A stretch of 64,000 bases of DNA from Lacunisphaera sp. (GTDB lineage: Bacteria > Verrucomicrobiota > Verrucomicrobiia > Opitutales > Opitutaceae): NCBI GenBank assembly GCA_029945445.1, contig JAQSCO010000057.1:170985-234984 (forward strand), read 5' to 3'. Shown here piece after piece: positions 9,034-19,100 of the stretch. A model generated the notes under the pieces. It was given only the letters and a program-made list of their open reading frames with translations, searched no databases and had not been told where the DNA came from. Numbering within the stretch: the first letter of the stretch is position 1; each line of letters starts with the position of its first letter. A program made the translations under genes and the position numbers.

Positions 9034-9635
9034 AATCACCCAAAATCAACTGGAAGAAAAATGCCGGCCTCGTGCCGGCCATCGTGCAGGACGCCGCCAC
9101 CTTGCAGGTGCTGATGCTCGGCTACATGAACGGCGCGGCCCTGAAGCAGACGCTGCGCACGAAGAAGGTCACTTTTTTCAGCCGCCGCAGGCAGCGGCTC
9201 TGGGTCAAGGGCGAGACCTCGAAGAATTTCCTGCACCTCGTGGACCTCAAGGTGGATTGCGACAACGACACGCTGCTGGTCACCGCGCGCGCCGACGGCC
9301 CGACGTGCCACCGCGGCACGCCCAGCTGCTTCGGTGCCGGCGGCGCGAGCGGCGTGGGTTTCCTGGCGCAGCTCGAGCGGACGATCAACGCCCGCATCAA
9401 GCGCGGCGACCAGAAGAGCTACACCGTGCGCCTGGCCAAGGAAGGCGTCGCCCGCGTCGCGCAGAAGGTCGGCGAGGAGGGCGTCGAGACGGCGCTGGCC
9501 GCGCTCAGTGCCGGCCGCAAGGAATTCGCCGGCGAGGCCGCGGACCTGCTCTACCACCTCATCGTGCTGCTGCGCGTGAAGAAGATGGCGCTCGCCGACG
9601 CGCTGGCGGTGCTCGAAAAGCGTCACGCCGGCTAA
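9030..9635 (+). CDS. hisIE: Bifunctional phosphoribosyl-AMP cyclohydrolase / phosphoribosyl-ATP pyrophosphatase (HisIE)
   Basis: It covers steps two and three of the pathway in one 201-residue chain. Residues 1 to about 110 are the zinc-dependent cyclohydrolase ([36 protein letters not shown]). Residues from about 115 on are the pyrophosphohydrolase, with [18 protein letters not shown] and the acidic helix [10 protein letters not shown]. It is the last gene of the operon and overlaps hisF. Fusion of the two steps is common, but together with fused hisB it completes the enterobacterial layout. Confidence 0.95.
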
Positions 9636-9700
9636 CGGGACCCGGGGAAACACGGCAGTTGTAACCCGGGGCGCCTTGCGCACGCTGGTGGCCTCTTGTC

Positions 9701-12553
9701 GTGATGTCCGCGTTTCGCTTCATCCTTCTCTCGTGCCTGCTGGGCGGCGCGCCGGCCCTGGCCGCGCCCAAGGAAGCCGGCCCGCGCACCGGCCGTTGGG
9801 CGCACGAGGATTTTGCGCAGAAACCGGACGGCCGCGTCGTCTGGGGCCGGTTGGACAACGGCTTCCGCTACGCCCTGCTGCCACATCGCGGGGCGCCGGG
9901 CCGCGTGGCCATGAAGCTCATCGTGCTCACCGGCTCGATGGACGAGCGCCCGGACGAATTGGGTGTGGCCCATTTCATCGAGCACATGTCCTTCCATGGC
10001 ACGCGCGAAATGGACGAGACCGCGATGCTGTCCCTGTTCCGCCGGGCGGGACTCGAATACGGCAGCGACGTGAACGCTCTCACCACCTTCGACTACACGG
10101 CCTACAGCCTGGATTTCAGCGATAACAACCCGGCGCTGCTGGCCGACGGCGTGCGCTGGTTCCACGGGATCAGCGATGGCGTGACCTTCGCCCCCGAGGA
10201 TATCGGCCGCGAGCGGCGGGTTATCTTTGCCGAGAAGCGCAGCCGCGACAGCCTGGCCGGCCGGCAGACGCAGTCCTCCCTGCCGGTCATTTTCAAGGGG
10301 CTGCCGTTCGCTGATCGTGTGCCCATTGGCACCGAGGCGACGCTGAATGCGCTGCGCCGGGATAATTTTCTGGAATTCTACCGGCGCGGCTACCGGCCCG
10401 ACCTGATGGTGTTTGTGGTTACGGGCGACATCCAAGCCGCGGAGATGGAGGCACTCGTGCGCGCCCGGTTCGGCCGGCTGGTGCGGCCCGCCACCCCGGT
10501 TCCCGCGCGCGCCGAGGGTCGCCCGGAGATCAAGGAGCTGCGCGCGGGCGTCCTGCGCATTCCCGGCGTCGGCAACGCCCGGGTCGTGGCGGCCTGCGCC
10601 GCGCCGCTGCCGGTGACAGCGGAGGCCCGCAAGGCGGCCGTCGAGGCCGAGCAGCGTGGGTTCGTGATGGAATTGTTTGCCAACCGGCTCCCGTTCCTTT
10701 TGCCCGGGCTGGGCGGCCACGAGGCGGAGGACCGCCCCCTGCTGCATTACGGGTCGGTCATGGCCGCGGTCATGACCCCCGGCGCGACCTGGTCCGACGG
10801 CCTGCTCGGGCTGGACCTTGCGGTGCGCGAGACCCTCCGCCGCGGTTTCGAGCCGGCGGAAATCGAACCGGTGCGCCAGCGCAATCTTACTCTGGCCGCC
10901 CATCAGGCCGAACAGGTGCCCGTGCTGGACCCGGTCGACCTCTGCAACGCGCTGCTCGAGTCCATCACCGCGCATGCGGTTTACGTGGGACCCGAGACCG
11001 CCTACGAATGGACGCGGAGCTGGTTGCAAAAACTGACCGCCGCGGACGCCAACCAGATCTTCCGCGGCCTGTGGAACCCCGAGGCCATGGCCTACTATGT
11101 CAGCGGCGACATCAGCCTGCAGCTGAACTCCGCCACGATCCTGAAGACTGTGCAGAAGCACCGCCGCGGCGAACTGCCCTACCTGCTGCCAGCCCCGCCG
11201 AAGGACCTGGTCTTCAAGCTCGAACGGCCCGGCCCGGCCACGCCGGTGGTCGAGCGGCGCGAGCGGCCCGACCTCGGGGCGCGCCTGCTGCGCTTCGGCA
11301 ACAACGTCCGGTTGAATTTCGTGCCCAACCGCCAGGAGCCGGGCCTCGTGCGCACCATCGTGCGCATCGGGCCGGGCCTGCTCAGCATGCCCGGCCGCAA
11401 GCCCGCGCTGAAGGAGTTCGGCCTGAACACGCTGCTTGCGAGCGGCACGGTCTATTACCAGGCCGACCAACTGGGGCAGATCATCGGCCGGCGCTTCCTC
11501 TCGTTCAGTTTCGACGTGGCGGACAACGACGCCTTCGCCTTCCGCGGCACCATGGGCGCCGAAAACCTTGAGACCTTCCTGGGGCTGACGACCGAGATCC
11601 TGCGCCAGCCGAAGTTCAACCCCTACACCCACGAGAGCGAACGGGCGCAAGCCTACCTGAACCGCGCCTCCAGCGAGATGGGGATGGGCCAGGGCCAGCG
11701 CGAGATGATGGATCTTTTGTTCCAGGGCGACGCCCGCTTCATGTCCAGCACCCCGCTCGACTACATCTCGCTGGGCGTGGCCGATGTGCGCCGTTGGATG
11801 GAATCGCCCCTGACCCAGGGTTACGTGGAGGTGACCATCGTCGGCGACGTGACGGAAGAGGCCGTGACCGCCATCATGGGTCGCACCCTGGCGACCCTGG
11901 CCCCGCGCGCGGCGGAGAAAATCCTGGCGGAAACACCCCCGCCGGTGCGGATGACGGCCCCCGCCGGTTACCAGCGCGTCGAGTTTGTCGGGGAGCTCAA
12001 CGTCGGGGTGGTCGCCGGCAACTGGCCGGTGGAGGGGGCCCTGGACGCCCGGGCCCAGGCTGCGCTGCAGGTGATGATAAAAATTCTCGAACTGCGGGTG
12101 CGCAGCGCGGTGCGCGAGAACCTCGGGCTTTCCTACAGCCCGATGGCCAACTTCACGCCGTTCGGCGCGTATGCGGATTTCGGCCTGGTGCAGACCACCG
12201 CCGACTGCACCCCGTCCGATGCGCCGGAGGTGGCCCGGGCGGTCGAGGCCGCGGCCGCCCAATTCGCCGCCGAGGGCGCCACCGCGGAGGAGCTGGATGG
12301 CGCCCGCGGCATCGTCCGCCGCCAGTTGCGGCGGGCTTTCCGCGACAACGACTTTCTCGTCAACGTGCTCAAGCGGGCGCAGGAGAATCCCGGCCGGATC
12401 GCCGAGGTGGAGGCCTTGCACAACGGCCTCGTGGACCGGCTGACCCTGGAGGAAGTCAATGCGTGGGCGGCCAAGATCCTGCCCGCGACCAATTGCCGGA
12501 CCGTCGCGATCGTGCCCAAGGCCTTCGTGGGGATTTTTCAGACCACGCCCTAG
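9701..12553 (+). CDS. M16 family zinc peptidase (PqqL-like), exported
   Basis: A 950-residue protein with a signal peptide (about residues 1-22, FILLSCLLGGAPALAA), so probably periplasmic. The inverted zinc motif HxxEH is HFIEHMSFHG near residue 90, followed by the usual downstream glutamate region. A second M16 fold without the motif fills the C-terminal half (from about residue 520), as in pitrilysin-type enzymes. It probably degrades peptides in the envelope; substrate unknown. It lies 65 bp after the his operon, with no functional link evident. A 974-residue opposite-strand frame over the same bases is a high-GC shadow. Confidence 0.9.
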   Translation: MMSAFRFILLSCLLGGAPALAAPKEAGPRTGRWAHEDFAQKPDGRVVWGRLDNGFRYALLPHRGAPGRVAMKLIVLTGSMDERPDELGVAHFIEHMSFHGTREMDETAMLSLFRRAGLEYGSDVNALTTFDYTAYSLDFSDNNPALLADGVRWFHGISDGVTFAPEDIGRERRVIFAEKRSRDSLAGRQTQSSLPVIFKGLPFADRVPIGTEATLNALRRDNFLEFYRRGYRPDLMVFVVTGDIQAAEMEALVRARFGRLVRPATPVPARAEGRPEIKELRAGVLRIPGVGNARVVAACAAPLPVTAEARKAAVEAEQRGFVMELFANRLPFLLPGLGGHEAEDRPLLHYGSVMAAVMTPGATWSDGLLGLDLAVRETLRRGFEPAEIEPVRQRNLTLAAHQAEQVPVLDPVDLCNALLESITAHAVYVGPETAYEWTRSWLQKLTAADANQIFRGLWNPEAMAYYVSGDISLQLNSATILKTVQKHRRGELPYLLPAPPKDLVFKLERPGPATPVVERRERPDLGARLLRFGNNVRLNFVPNRQEPGLVRTIVRIGPGLLSMPGRKPALKEFGLNTLLASGTVYYQADQLGQIIGRRFLSFSFDVADNDAFAFRGTMGAENLETFLGLTTEILRQPKFNPYTHESERAQAYLNRASSEMGMGQGQREMMDLLFQGDARFMSSTPLDYISLGVADVRRWMESPLTQGYVEVTIVGDVTEEAVTAIMGRTLATLAPRAAEKILAETPPPVRMTAPAGYQRVEFVGELNVGVVAGNWPVEGALDARAQAALQVMIKILELRVRSAVRENLGLSYSPMANFTPFGAYADFGLVQTTADCTPSDAPEVARAVEAAAAQFAAEGATAEELDGARGIVRRQLRRAFRDNDFLVNVLKRAQENPGRIAEVEALHNGLVDRLTLEEVNAWAAKILPATNCRTVAIVPKAFVGIFQTTP

Positions 12554-12568
12554 CATACCCCGTCAGCT

Positions 12569-12646
12569 TGTCGTTCTGGGCGAGGCGAAGAATCCAGCAG
12601 GATCCGCCCCTGCGCCACTGGATCCTTCGCTTCGCTCAGGATGACA
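12569..12646. repeat. 27-bp imperfect inverted repeat (REP-like hairpin)
   Basis: Left arm 12569-12595 and right arm 12620-12646 are complementary at 22 of 27 positions. The other five are transitions that become G-U pairs in RNA of one strand, so the stem is effectively complete around a 24-nt loop. It lies between convergent genes, so it may terminate both. The arms resemble the TGTCATCCTGAGCGAAGC type of dispersed repeat seen in many genomes. No second copy was noticed in this window. Confidence 0.7.
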
Positions 12647-12664
12647 GGCCGTTTGGAACCGGGA

Positions 12665-13225
12665 TCAGTTCTTCGCCGGATCGGCCACCACGGTGGCGGT
12701 GAGCTTGAAGCGGACCTTCACTTCCGGGTTCACCGTGAAGAGCAGCGCCTTGCGGATGACCTTCAGGTTCCAGTTGCGGTAGTCGAGGGTGGTTTCGCCG
12801 GTGAGCGTGTAGCTGCCGTCCGCCTTCACGAGGTTGACGGGGAACTCGATGCGGTCGATCGCGTCGTGAAAACTGAGCCGGCCGGAGGCCTGGCCCTGGC
12901 CGTCGGGCGTGATCGCGAGGTTGCCGAGCTCGAAGCGCCCCTCGGGGCTGCCGCCGCCCAGCCACTTGATCATGTCGGCGTCGCGGGTGTCGTTGCCGGA
13001 CTTGAGGTCGGCGAACTTGAAGGTGAAGACCGCGCCCTTGATCTTGCCGGCGTCGTCGACCGTCAGCTTGGCCTCGAAGCGGTCGAGGTGCGCGGTGAAG
13101 TTCTTGGTCGCGTCGACGTCCACGTCCACGAAGGAGCGGCTGCGGTCGACTTTGAGGGAATGCTCGGCGGCCAAGAGGGCGAGCGGCAGCAGGAAGAGCA
13201 GGGTGAGACGCGGGGCTAGTTGCAT
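12665..13225 (-). CDS. YceI-like lipid-binding family protein, exported
   Basis: 186 residues from ATG 13225, which places a clean signal peptide (RLTLLFLLPLALLAAEHS) at the N-terminus; a longer in-frame opening to 13261 would bury it. The mature part matches the YceI lipocalin-like barrel: a DRSRSFVDVDVDAT start, then KLTVDDAGKIKGAVFTFKFADLKSGN and MIKWLG, and a terminal FKLTATV strand. Family members bind isoprenoid or other amphiphilic lipids in the periplasm. It is convergent with the M16 gene. Confidence 0.85.
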   Translation of the reverse strand: MQLAPRLTLLFLLPLALLAAEHSLKVDRSRSFVDVDVDATKNFTAHLDRFEAKLTVDDAGKIKGAVFTFKFADLKSGNDTRDADMIKWLGGGSPEGRFELGNLAITPDGQGQASGRLSFHDAIDRIEFPVNLVKADGSYTLTGETTLDYRNWNLKVIRKALLFTVNPEVKVRFKLTATVVADPAKN

Positions 13226-13356
13226 GGGCGGGGAGTGTGCTGGTCCAAGGTCAGACCGCAAATCCTAGTTTGGGTGCCCCCGGGGAGTTTACCCCGGTTC
13301 GGCAGGCTTGCGCCGGCCCGCCGCCCGCCGCAGTGTCACCGCCCATACCACACCCC

Positions 13357-13839
13357 ATGGCCACCCCGAGGAAGTCCGCCGACCAGTGGTTTGCCGAGTA
13401 TGGCGAGAGCCATCAGGACCACACCAACGAGACGATCCACTGGATCTGCGTGCCGGTCATTTTTTTCACCGTGCTCGGGCTGCTTTGGTCCATCCCGGTG
13501 CCGGCGCTGATCGCCGGGCCGCTGCCGTGGTTCCGCTGGGTGCACCCGGCGCTGATTGCGGCCATGCTTTTCTACTTCCGGCTGTCCGTGCCGCTGGCCT
13601 TCGGGCTGCTGGGTTTCGTGGCGTTCTGCGTCTTCCTCCTGGAACTGCAGTCCCTCTTCTGCCCCTTCCCCATCTGGAAGAGCAGCCTGATCCTTTTTGT
13701 CGCCGCGTGGATCGGCCAGTTCATCGGCCACAAGATCGAGGGCGAGAAGCCGTCCTTCCTCAAGGACGTGGTCTTCCTGCTCATCGGCCCGGCGTGGCTG
13801 ATGCACTTCATTTATAAGAGGCTGAAGCTCGAGTATTGA
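13357..13839 (+). CDS. DUF962 / Mpo1-like membrane protein
   Basis: 160 residues from ATG 13357. It contains the family signature HQDHTNETIHWICVP at the N-terminus, a second conserved patch GHKIEGEKPSFLKD near residue 120, and three or four hydrophobic segments. The yeast relative Mpo1 is an Fe(II)-dependent dioxygenase of fatty-acid alpha-oxidation, and the conserved histidines here could bind iron; the bacterial role is unproven. The upstream in-frame extension to 13237 is proline-rich and looks non-coding. Confidence 0.8.
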   Translation: MATPRKSADQWFAEYGESHQDHTNETIHWICVPVIFFTVLGLLWSIPVPALIAGPLPWFRWVHPALIAAMLFYFRLSVPLAFGLLGFVAFCVFLLELQSLFCPFPIWKSSLILFVAAWIGQFIGHKIEGEKPSFLKDVVFLLIGPAWLMHFIYKRLKLEY

Positions 13840-13851
13840 TTTGCCCTGGCG

Positions 13852-13870
13852 GCGGGGCCATCCGCCCCGC
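13852..13870 (+). terminator. Hairpin after the DUF962 gene
   Basis: GCGGGGC (13852-13858) and GCCCCGC (13864-13870) form a perfect 7-bp stem with a CATCC loop, 12 bp after the stop codon. It lacks a U-tract. It separates two convergent genes, so it may act for both. Confidence 0.4.
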
Positions 13871-13939
13871 AGGCCACTGGCCTCGACTGCGACCACTCCG
13901 CTTTGCCGGACTTCCGTTCTCCTTGCTCTGTCTTCTGGT

Positions 13940-14404
13940 TTACCCCCGCCCGCCGCGGAGCACGACGACGTTGGCGAGGTCGTTCTTCTCAAACTCGTCC
14001 CAGTAGCGCGCCTCGATCTTCTTGAGCCGCTCGTCGCTCGACGGCGGGGGCTCGACGCCGGGGGTCTCCAGCCCGCGCTTGACCGAGTCGCCGGCGAGAT
14101 CGCGGTCGGCCATGCGTGCCACCAGTTCGTGCCAGAAGACATCGTTCTGGAACTCGTTCTGGATCTCCCGCACGCGCTCGTCCTCCGACAGCTTGGGGGC
14201 CGGCTGCAGCGAGCCGTCCTCGTGCTTCTCCACCAAGTCGGCGCAGCCCGCGTCCACCGCCAGGTCCAGCAGCTTCTGGTCGAAGCCGAAGTAGCGCTTC
14301 GCCGCGGCCGTGTCCTCCCCCTGGTAGCTGGTGACAACCCACATGCCCAGATGCACGAGTTCGAGCAGGTGGCGGTATTCCTTGGCGGTGAAAGAGGCTT
14401 TCAT
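13940..14404 (-). CDS. Conserved-looking hypothetical protein, soluble, acidic
   Basis: 154 residues from ATG 14404 (an in-frame opening continues to 14440 but adds only low-complexity codons). It starts MKASFTAKEYRHLLELVHLGMWV, is rich in acidic and basic helical segments (for example LKKIEARYWDEFEKND near the C-terminus), and has no signal peptide or membrane span. I do not recognise the family. It is divergent from glyS and could be regulatory or a small binding protein; there is no direct evidence. Confidence 0.6.
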   Translation of the reverse strand: MKASFTAKEYRHLLELVHLGMWVVTSYQGEDTAAAKRYFGFDQKLLDLAVDAGCADLVEKHEDGSLQPAPKLSEDERVREIQNEFQNDVFWHELVARMADRDLAGDSVKRGLETPGVEPPPSSDERLKKIEARYWDEFEKNDLANVVVLRGGRG

Positions 14405-14507
14405 CACCGCCCACCCTTGCCCGCCCGCCCCGCCCCGCAAGCGCGAAGTGCATGCCGCGACGCGGCCTTGACCGCCTCCCCCGGGCGTGGCAACGGTTTC
14501 CCTTCAC

Positions 14508-16034
14508 ATGTCCAGTCCCGCTGAACCCGCCAATCTCATGGAAGCCATCGTGTCGCTCGCGAAGCGCCGCGGCTTCATCTACCCGTCCTCCGAAATCTAC
14601 GGCGGCCTCAACGGTTTTTTCGACTACGGTCCGCTCGGCGCCGAGCTGAAGAAGAACATCCGCGACTGCTGGTGGAACGACATGGTCCGCCGCCGCGATG
14701 ACATCGTCGGCCTCGAATCCTCCATCATCATGCACCCGAAGGTCTGGGAGGCGTCCGGCCACGTCGCCGGCTTCACCGACCCGCTGGTGGATTGCAAGGC
14801 GAGCAAGCAGCGCTACCGCGCGGACCAGTTGTTCTTCGCCGCGGTCGTCGTCGACGGGAAGACCGTCGGCTATGTGTCCGCCCTCGAAAGCGAGAACACC
14901 GCCGGCGAATTGCAGACCGCCGCTGAGGCCCTCAAGCGCAAGAAGGCGATCCAAGGCACGCTCGCCGCAGTCGCGCCGCGCGACATGACCGAAGCCAAGC
15001 CCGAGGAGATCGAACTCATCCCCTCCCCCGCCACCGGCGAGCCCGGCAGCCTGACCGCGCCGCGCTCGTTCAACATGATGTTCCAGACGAACGTCGGCGC
15101 GATGACCGACGCCTCGTCCGTCGCCTACCTGCGGCCCGAGACGGCGCAGGGCATGTTCGTGGACTTCAAGAACGTCACCGACACCACGCGCGTGAAGCTG
15201 CCGTTCGGCATCGCGCAAATCGGCAAGTCGTTCCGCAACGAGATCACGCCGCGCAACTTCATCTTCCGCTCGCGCGAGTTCGAGCAGATGGAGATGGAAT
15301 ATTTCATCCACGAGGACGCCGATTGGGCCAAGTGCCACGAGGAGTGGATTGCGTGGTGCGAGAACTGGCTGAAGAGCATCGGCCTGCCCGAGACGCACCT
15401 CTCGCGCTACGCCCACCCGAAGGAGAAACTCGCGTTCTATTCCAAGGGCACGGTGGACATCATGTTCAAGTACCCCTTCGGCGTGCAGGAGCTGTGGGGC
15501 ATCGCCGCCCGCGGCAACTACGACCTCAACCAGCACGCCACCGCGTCCGGCAAGCCGCAGGATTTGTTCGACGAGACGTCCAAGAAGAAATTCGTCCCGC
15601 ACGTCATCGAGCCCGCCGTCGGCGTCGACCGCATCCTGCTCGCCGTGCTCTGCGCCGGCTACGCCGTCGAGGATGTCACCGACGAGAAGGGTAACACCGA
15701 GCAACGCACCGTGCTCCGCTTCTCGCCGCGCATTGCGCCGGTCAAGGTCGCCGTGCTGCCGCTGTTGAAGAACAAGGAGCCGCTCACGAACCGCGCCCGC
15801 GCGCTCCACGCCAAGCTCCAGCGCCGCTACGCCGTGCAATACGACGACGGCGGCGCCATCGGCAAACGCTACCGCCGGCAGGACGAGGCCGGCACGCCGT
15901 GGTGTGTGACCATCGACTTCGAGACGATCGAGAAGCCCGGCGACACCTTCACGCTCCGCGAACGCGACAGCATGAAGCAGCGCCGGATCAACGAGGCCGA
16001 GCTCTTCGCGCTGCTGGAAGAGCAGGTATACTGA
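14508..16034 (+). CDS. glyS: Glycyl-tRNA synthetase, homodimeric type
   Basis: It charges tRNA-Gly. 508 residues from ATG 14508; a GTG seven codons upstream (14487) is an alternative. Class II landmarks are the N-terminal [23 protein letters not shown], motif 2 region [33 protein letters not shown] and a motif 3 region around [14 protein letters not shown]. An anticodon-binding domain occupies the last 100 or so residues. This is the single-chain alpha2 form found in eukaryotes, archaea and part of the bacteria, not the alpha2beta2 form. A 103-bp gap with nothing notable follows. Confidence 0.95.
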   Translation: MSSPAEPANLMEAIVSLAKRRGFIYPSSEIYGGLNGFFDYGPLGAELKKNIRDCWWNDMVRRRDDIVGLESSIIMHPKVWEASGHVAGFTDPLVDCKASKQRYRADQLFFAAVVVDGKTVGYVSALESENTAGELQTAAEALKRKKAIQGTLAAVAPRDMTEAKPEEIELIPSPATGEPGSLTAPRSFNMMFQTNVGAMTDASSVAYLRPETAQGMFVDFKNVTDTTRVKLPFGIAQIGKSFRNEITPRNFIFRSREFEQMEMEYFIHEDADWAKCHEEWIAWCENWLKSIGLPETHLSRYAHPKEKLAFYSKGTVDIMFKYPFGVQELWGIAARGNYDLNQHATASGKPQDLFDETSKKKFVPHVIEPAVGVDRILLAVLCAGYAVEDVTDEKGNTEQRTVLRFSPRIAPVKVAVLPLLKNKEPLTNRARALHAKLQRRYAVQYDDGGAIGKRYRRQDEAGTPWCVTIDFETIEKPGDTFTLRERDSMKQRRINEAELFALLEEQVY

Positions 16035-16137
16035 GGTCGGGCAGTCACTCCGCTGACCGCCGCAGCGCTTATCGGAGTCTGCGCCCTACTCTCTTTACCC
16101 CGCAACCTCCGCCCCGGGGCTGGGTCATCAAGGGTGC

Positions 16138-19100
16138 ATGCCCCGCTGGCTGAAAGGTCTGATCCTGATTCTGGTCGTCGCGGGCGCCGGTCTCCTCTCA
16201 CTCCCGTGGTGGTTGGGGGCGGCGCTTCGCCCGGCGCTGCGCGCCCGTGGAATCTCGTTTGAGCGCTATGAGCGGGCGGGTTACGCGCACTTCCGGCTGC
16301 GCGGGATGCGCTATGCGAACGCGAATTTTGAGGCCACAGCCGGGCAGGTCGAGTCCCTCACGCCGCTGGGTTGGTTCTGGCAGCGCCTGCGGGGCGCCCA
16401 GCCGACCCTCATGGTCACGGACTGGCGGCTCCGGCGCATAGCGGCGCCGGGCGCACCCGCGGCCCAGCCGCCCGGCGGCTTGCTGGTCTTGCGGTCCACC
16501 CTGCAACCCTTGGGGCCGCGCCTGGCCTATTGGTTGCCGCGGGCCCATCTGCTCGCGGGCGAAGTGCAGGGCTTCGGCCCGGAGCTGAAGATCGCCTCGG
16601 CGGACTGGCGTGACGCCAGGCTGCGTGTGGACGGACTGCACCTCGCGGATCACGTGTTCGACTTTGTCCTCGCCCCCGCCGCCGACGGCTCAGTGGACTT
16701 GCTGGCGCACACGACGGGCAATGCGGCGAAGCTGCATCTCGTTTGGTCGGGCGCCGAGATCAAGGGCGAGGCCATGCTGTGGGATCAGCCGGCGCAATTG
16801 TCCGCCCGCTTCCCCGACCAGGGCTGGCTCCCCGTGGAAGCGACGGCGGTCGCGGAAAATTGGAATGTGCCCGCCGCCCGCGTGAAACTTGGCGTCCCGT
16901 ATGCCCAGGTGCGGGGCGCCGCCCGGTTGCTCTGGCGCGACGAGACCTTTGACCTGACCATCAACGCCAGGGCGGAACCCGCGGCAGACACGAAGACCAA
17001 GGCCCCGCCCTTCGAGGCGCATGCGGCGGCGCACGGCAGTCTCCGCGAATTGACGCTGACCGCGCTGACGATGGACGCGCCCTTCGGCACCGCCCGGCTG
17101 ACCGCGCCGGTGACCTTCAGCCTCGATCAGCTTCAAGCCGCCGCGCCGGCCCAGCTCAACGTCCACGTCGATCTGGCCAAGCTGCCCTGGGTCGAAGCCC
17201 GCGGACGCGCCGAAGGCACGGTCTCCGTGTCGGGCCGCGACGCCGTCGCGCAGCAGGACTTCGCGCTTGAGTTGACCGATGTCGTGCTGTCGGGCCTGGC
17301 GCTGAAAAAAGCGCAGGTGCGCGGCCGGCTCCAGTGGCCGCAACTGGCGCTGACCGAACTCCAGGTGCAGCTTGATGAAACCAGTTCGCTCGAAGCGCAC
17401 GGCGCCATCAACTGGCAGACCCGCGAATTGGCTGGCGTCGCCCTGACCGCGAAGCTTGCTCCCGCGTGGTTTGCGCGCTGGCTGCCGGCGGGCGCCGGCT
17501 GGACCGCCGCGGAAATGACCGCCGCGGCGGAAGGCCCGCTGGACGCGCCGCGGCACCAAGGCTCCCTCAAGCTTGGTGCGGTCCTGCTGCCGCCACTTCA
17601 TCCCATCGACCTCGTTGCCACCTGGCAGGGCGTTGGGGCGAAGATCGAAGCCGCGGCCACGGCCACCGCCGGCAACTCCTCCCTCGAATTCGCGGGCTCG
17701 CTCGATGCGCACCGCCTGCAGCTGACCACGCTGCGGTTTTCGCCCGGCGGACAAGTCGCCGCGCAATTAACCGCTCCCGCCCTTCTCGCGTGGGCTCCGG
17801 TTTGGTCGGTCGATAATTTTCAGCTGTCCGGTCCCGCCAGCCAGCTGTCCTTCAAGGGCCAGGGCGGCGCGAACGGATCCTTTGAACTCGCCGCGACCGG
17901 CTTTGATTCCGCGTGGCTGCACGACTGGGTTGGGCTCACGGGCCCGGGCTGGTCCCTGCACGCCCTTCAATCCAGCGGTCGCTTCACCGACGGAGTCCTG
18001 TCGTTCAACACCGAACTCACCGCCCAGATCGAGATGTCGCCCCGGCCGGCTGAGGTGAAGCTCGTCGCGAGCGGCGACGCGGCGGGCATCCGGCTCAAGG
18101 AGTTCACGGTCATCGAATCCGGCCGCGCGTTGACGCAGGCCACCGGCCGGCTGCCGCTCGCGTGGGTGACTGAGCCCGAACTCCACCTGCGCATTGATGA
18201 CACCGCCCCACTGGAACTGGCCGCCTCGACCGAGCCGGAGTCACCGCTGTGGGCGGCCCTCGCTGCCTTCACCGGCGTGCAGCTGACCAAGCCGACCGCC
18301 AAAATAAACCTCACGGGCACCGTGCGCCAGCCCACGGGCGAACTGCAGTTGCAGGCCGCCGCCGTGAGCGCGGCGCCGGAACGTTGCAAATATCCCTTGC
18401 CCGAACTGACGGACGTCACGCTCGCCATGGAGTTCGACCGCACGACGGTGAAGCTCGTGAACTTTTCCGGCAAGGTGGACGACCAGGCCGTGACGGCGCG
18501 CGGCTCCGTGCCGATGACGGACGGCGACTGGCGGCAGTTGTGGCGCGAACCCGCGGCCTTCGACTGGAGCAAGGCCGCGGCGCGCGTCGAGATCCCTGAC
18601 GCCGACCTCGCCCCGCTGGCCCGGCGCTTCCCGAAATTCGTCGCGGTCCAGGGGCGGTTAAGCGCGACGGTGGAGCTCAAGGCCGGCGGAAAATTCTCGG
18701 GCGAGCTGCACTTGAAGGACGCCGCCACGCGACCGCACCCGCCCTTCGGCACACTGCAGGAGATACAGGCCGACCTCGTGTTGGCGGACCGCACCATTTC
18801 CGTGCGCACGTTCACCGCCAAGCTCGGCGGCGAGCCGGTCGCCCTGGAGGGCGGCGTCACGCTCGTGCCCGACGCCGCGCCGCGGCTCGCGCTCAGCCTC
18901 AAGGGCCAGAACCTCCCGCTCGTGCGCAACACCGGCCTGCTCCTTCGCGCGGATTTCGACTTGTCCGCCAACACCGACGCCGCGGGCCGGACGCGCCTGG
19001 GCGGCGCGATCGAGGTGCGCGACTGCCTGCTGCTCGCCAGCCTGAACCTGCGCTCGTTGCTGCCCACGGGCGTGCGCGGGGTGACGCGGCAGCCGCCTTA

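Noticed and set aside
9632-12556. A 974-codon minus-strand frame over the M16 gene
   Set aside because: High-GC mirror frame; the plus strand encodes a clear M16 peptidase with HxxEH. The mirror translation is low-complexity, rich in Gly, His and Arg.
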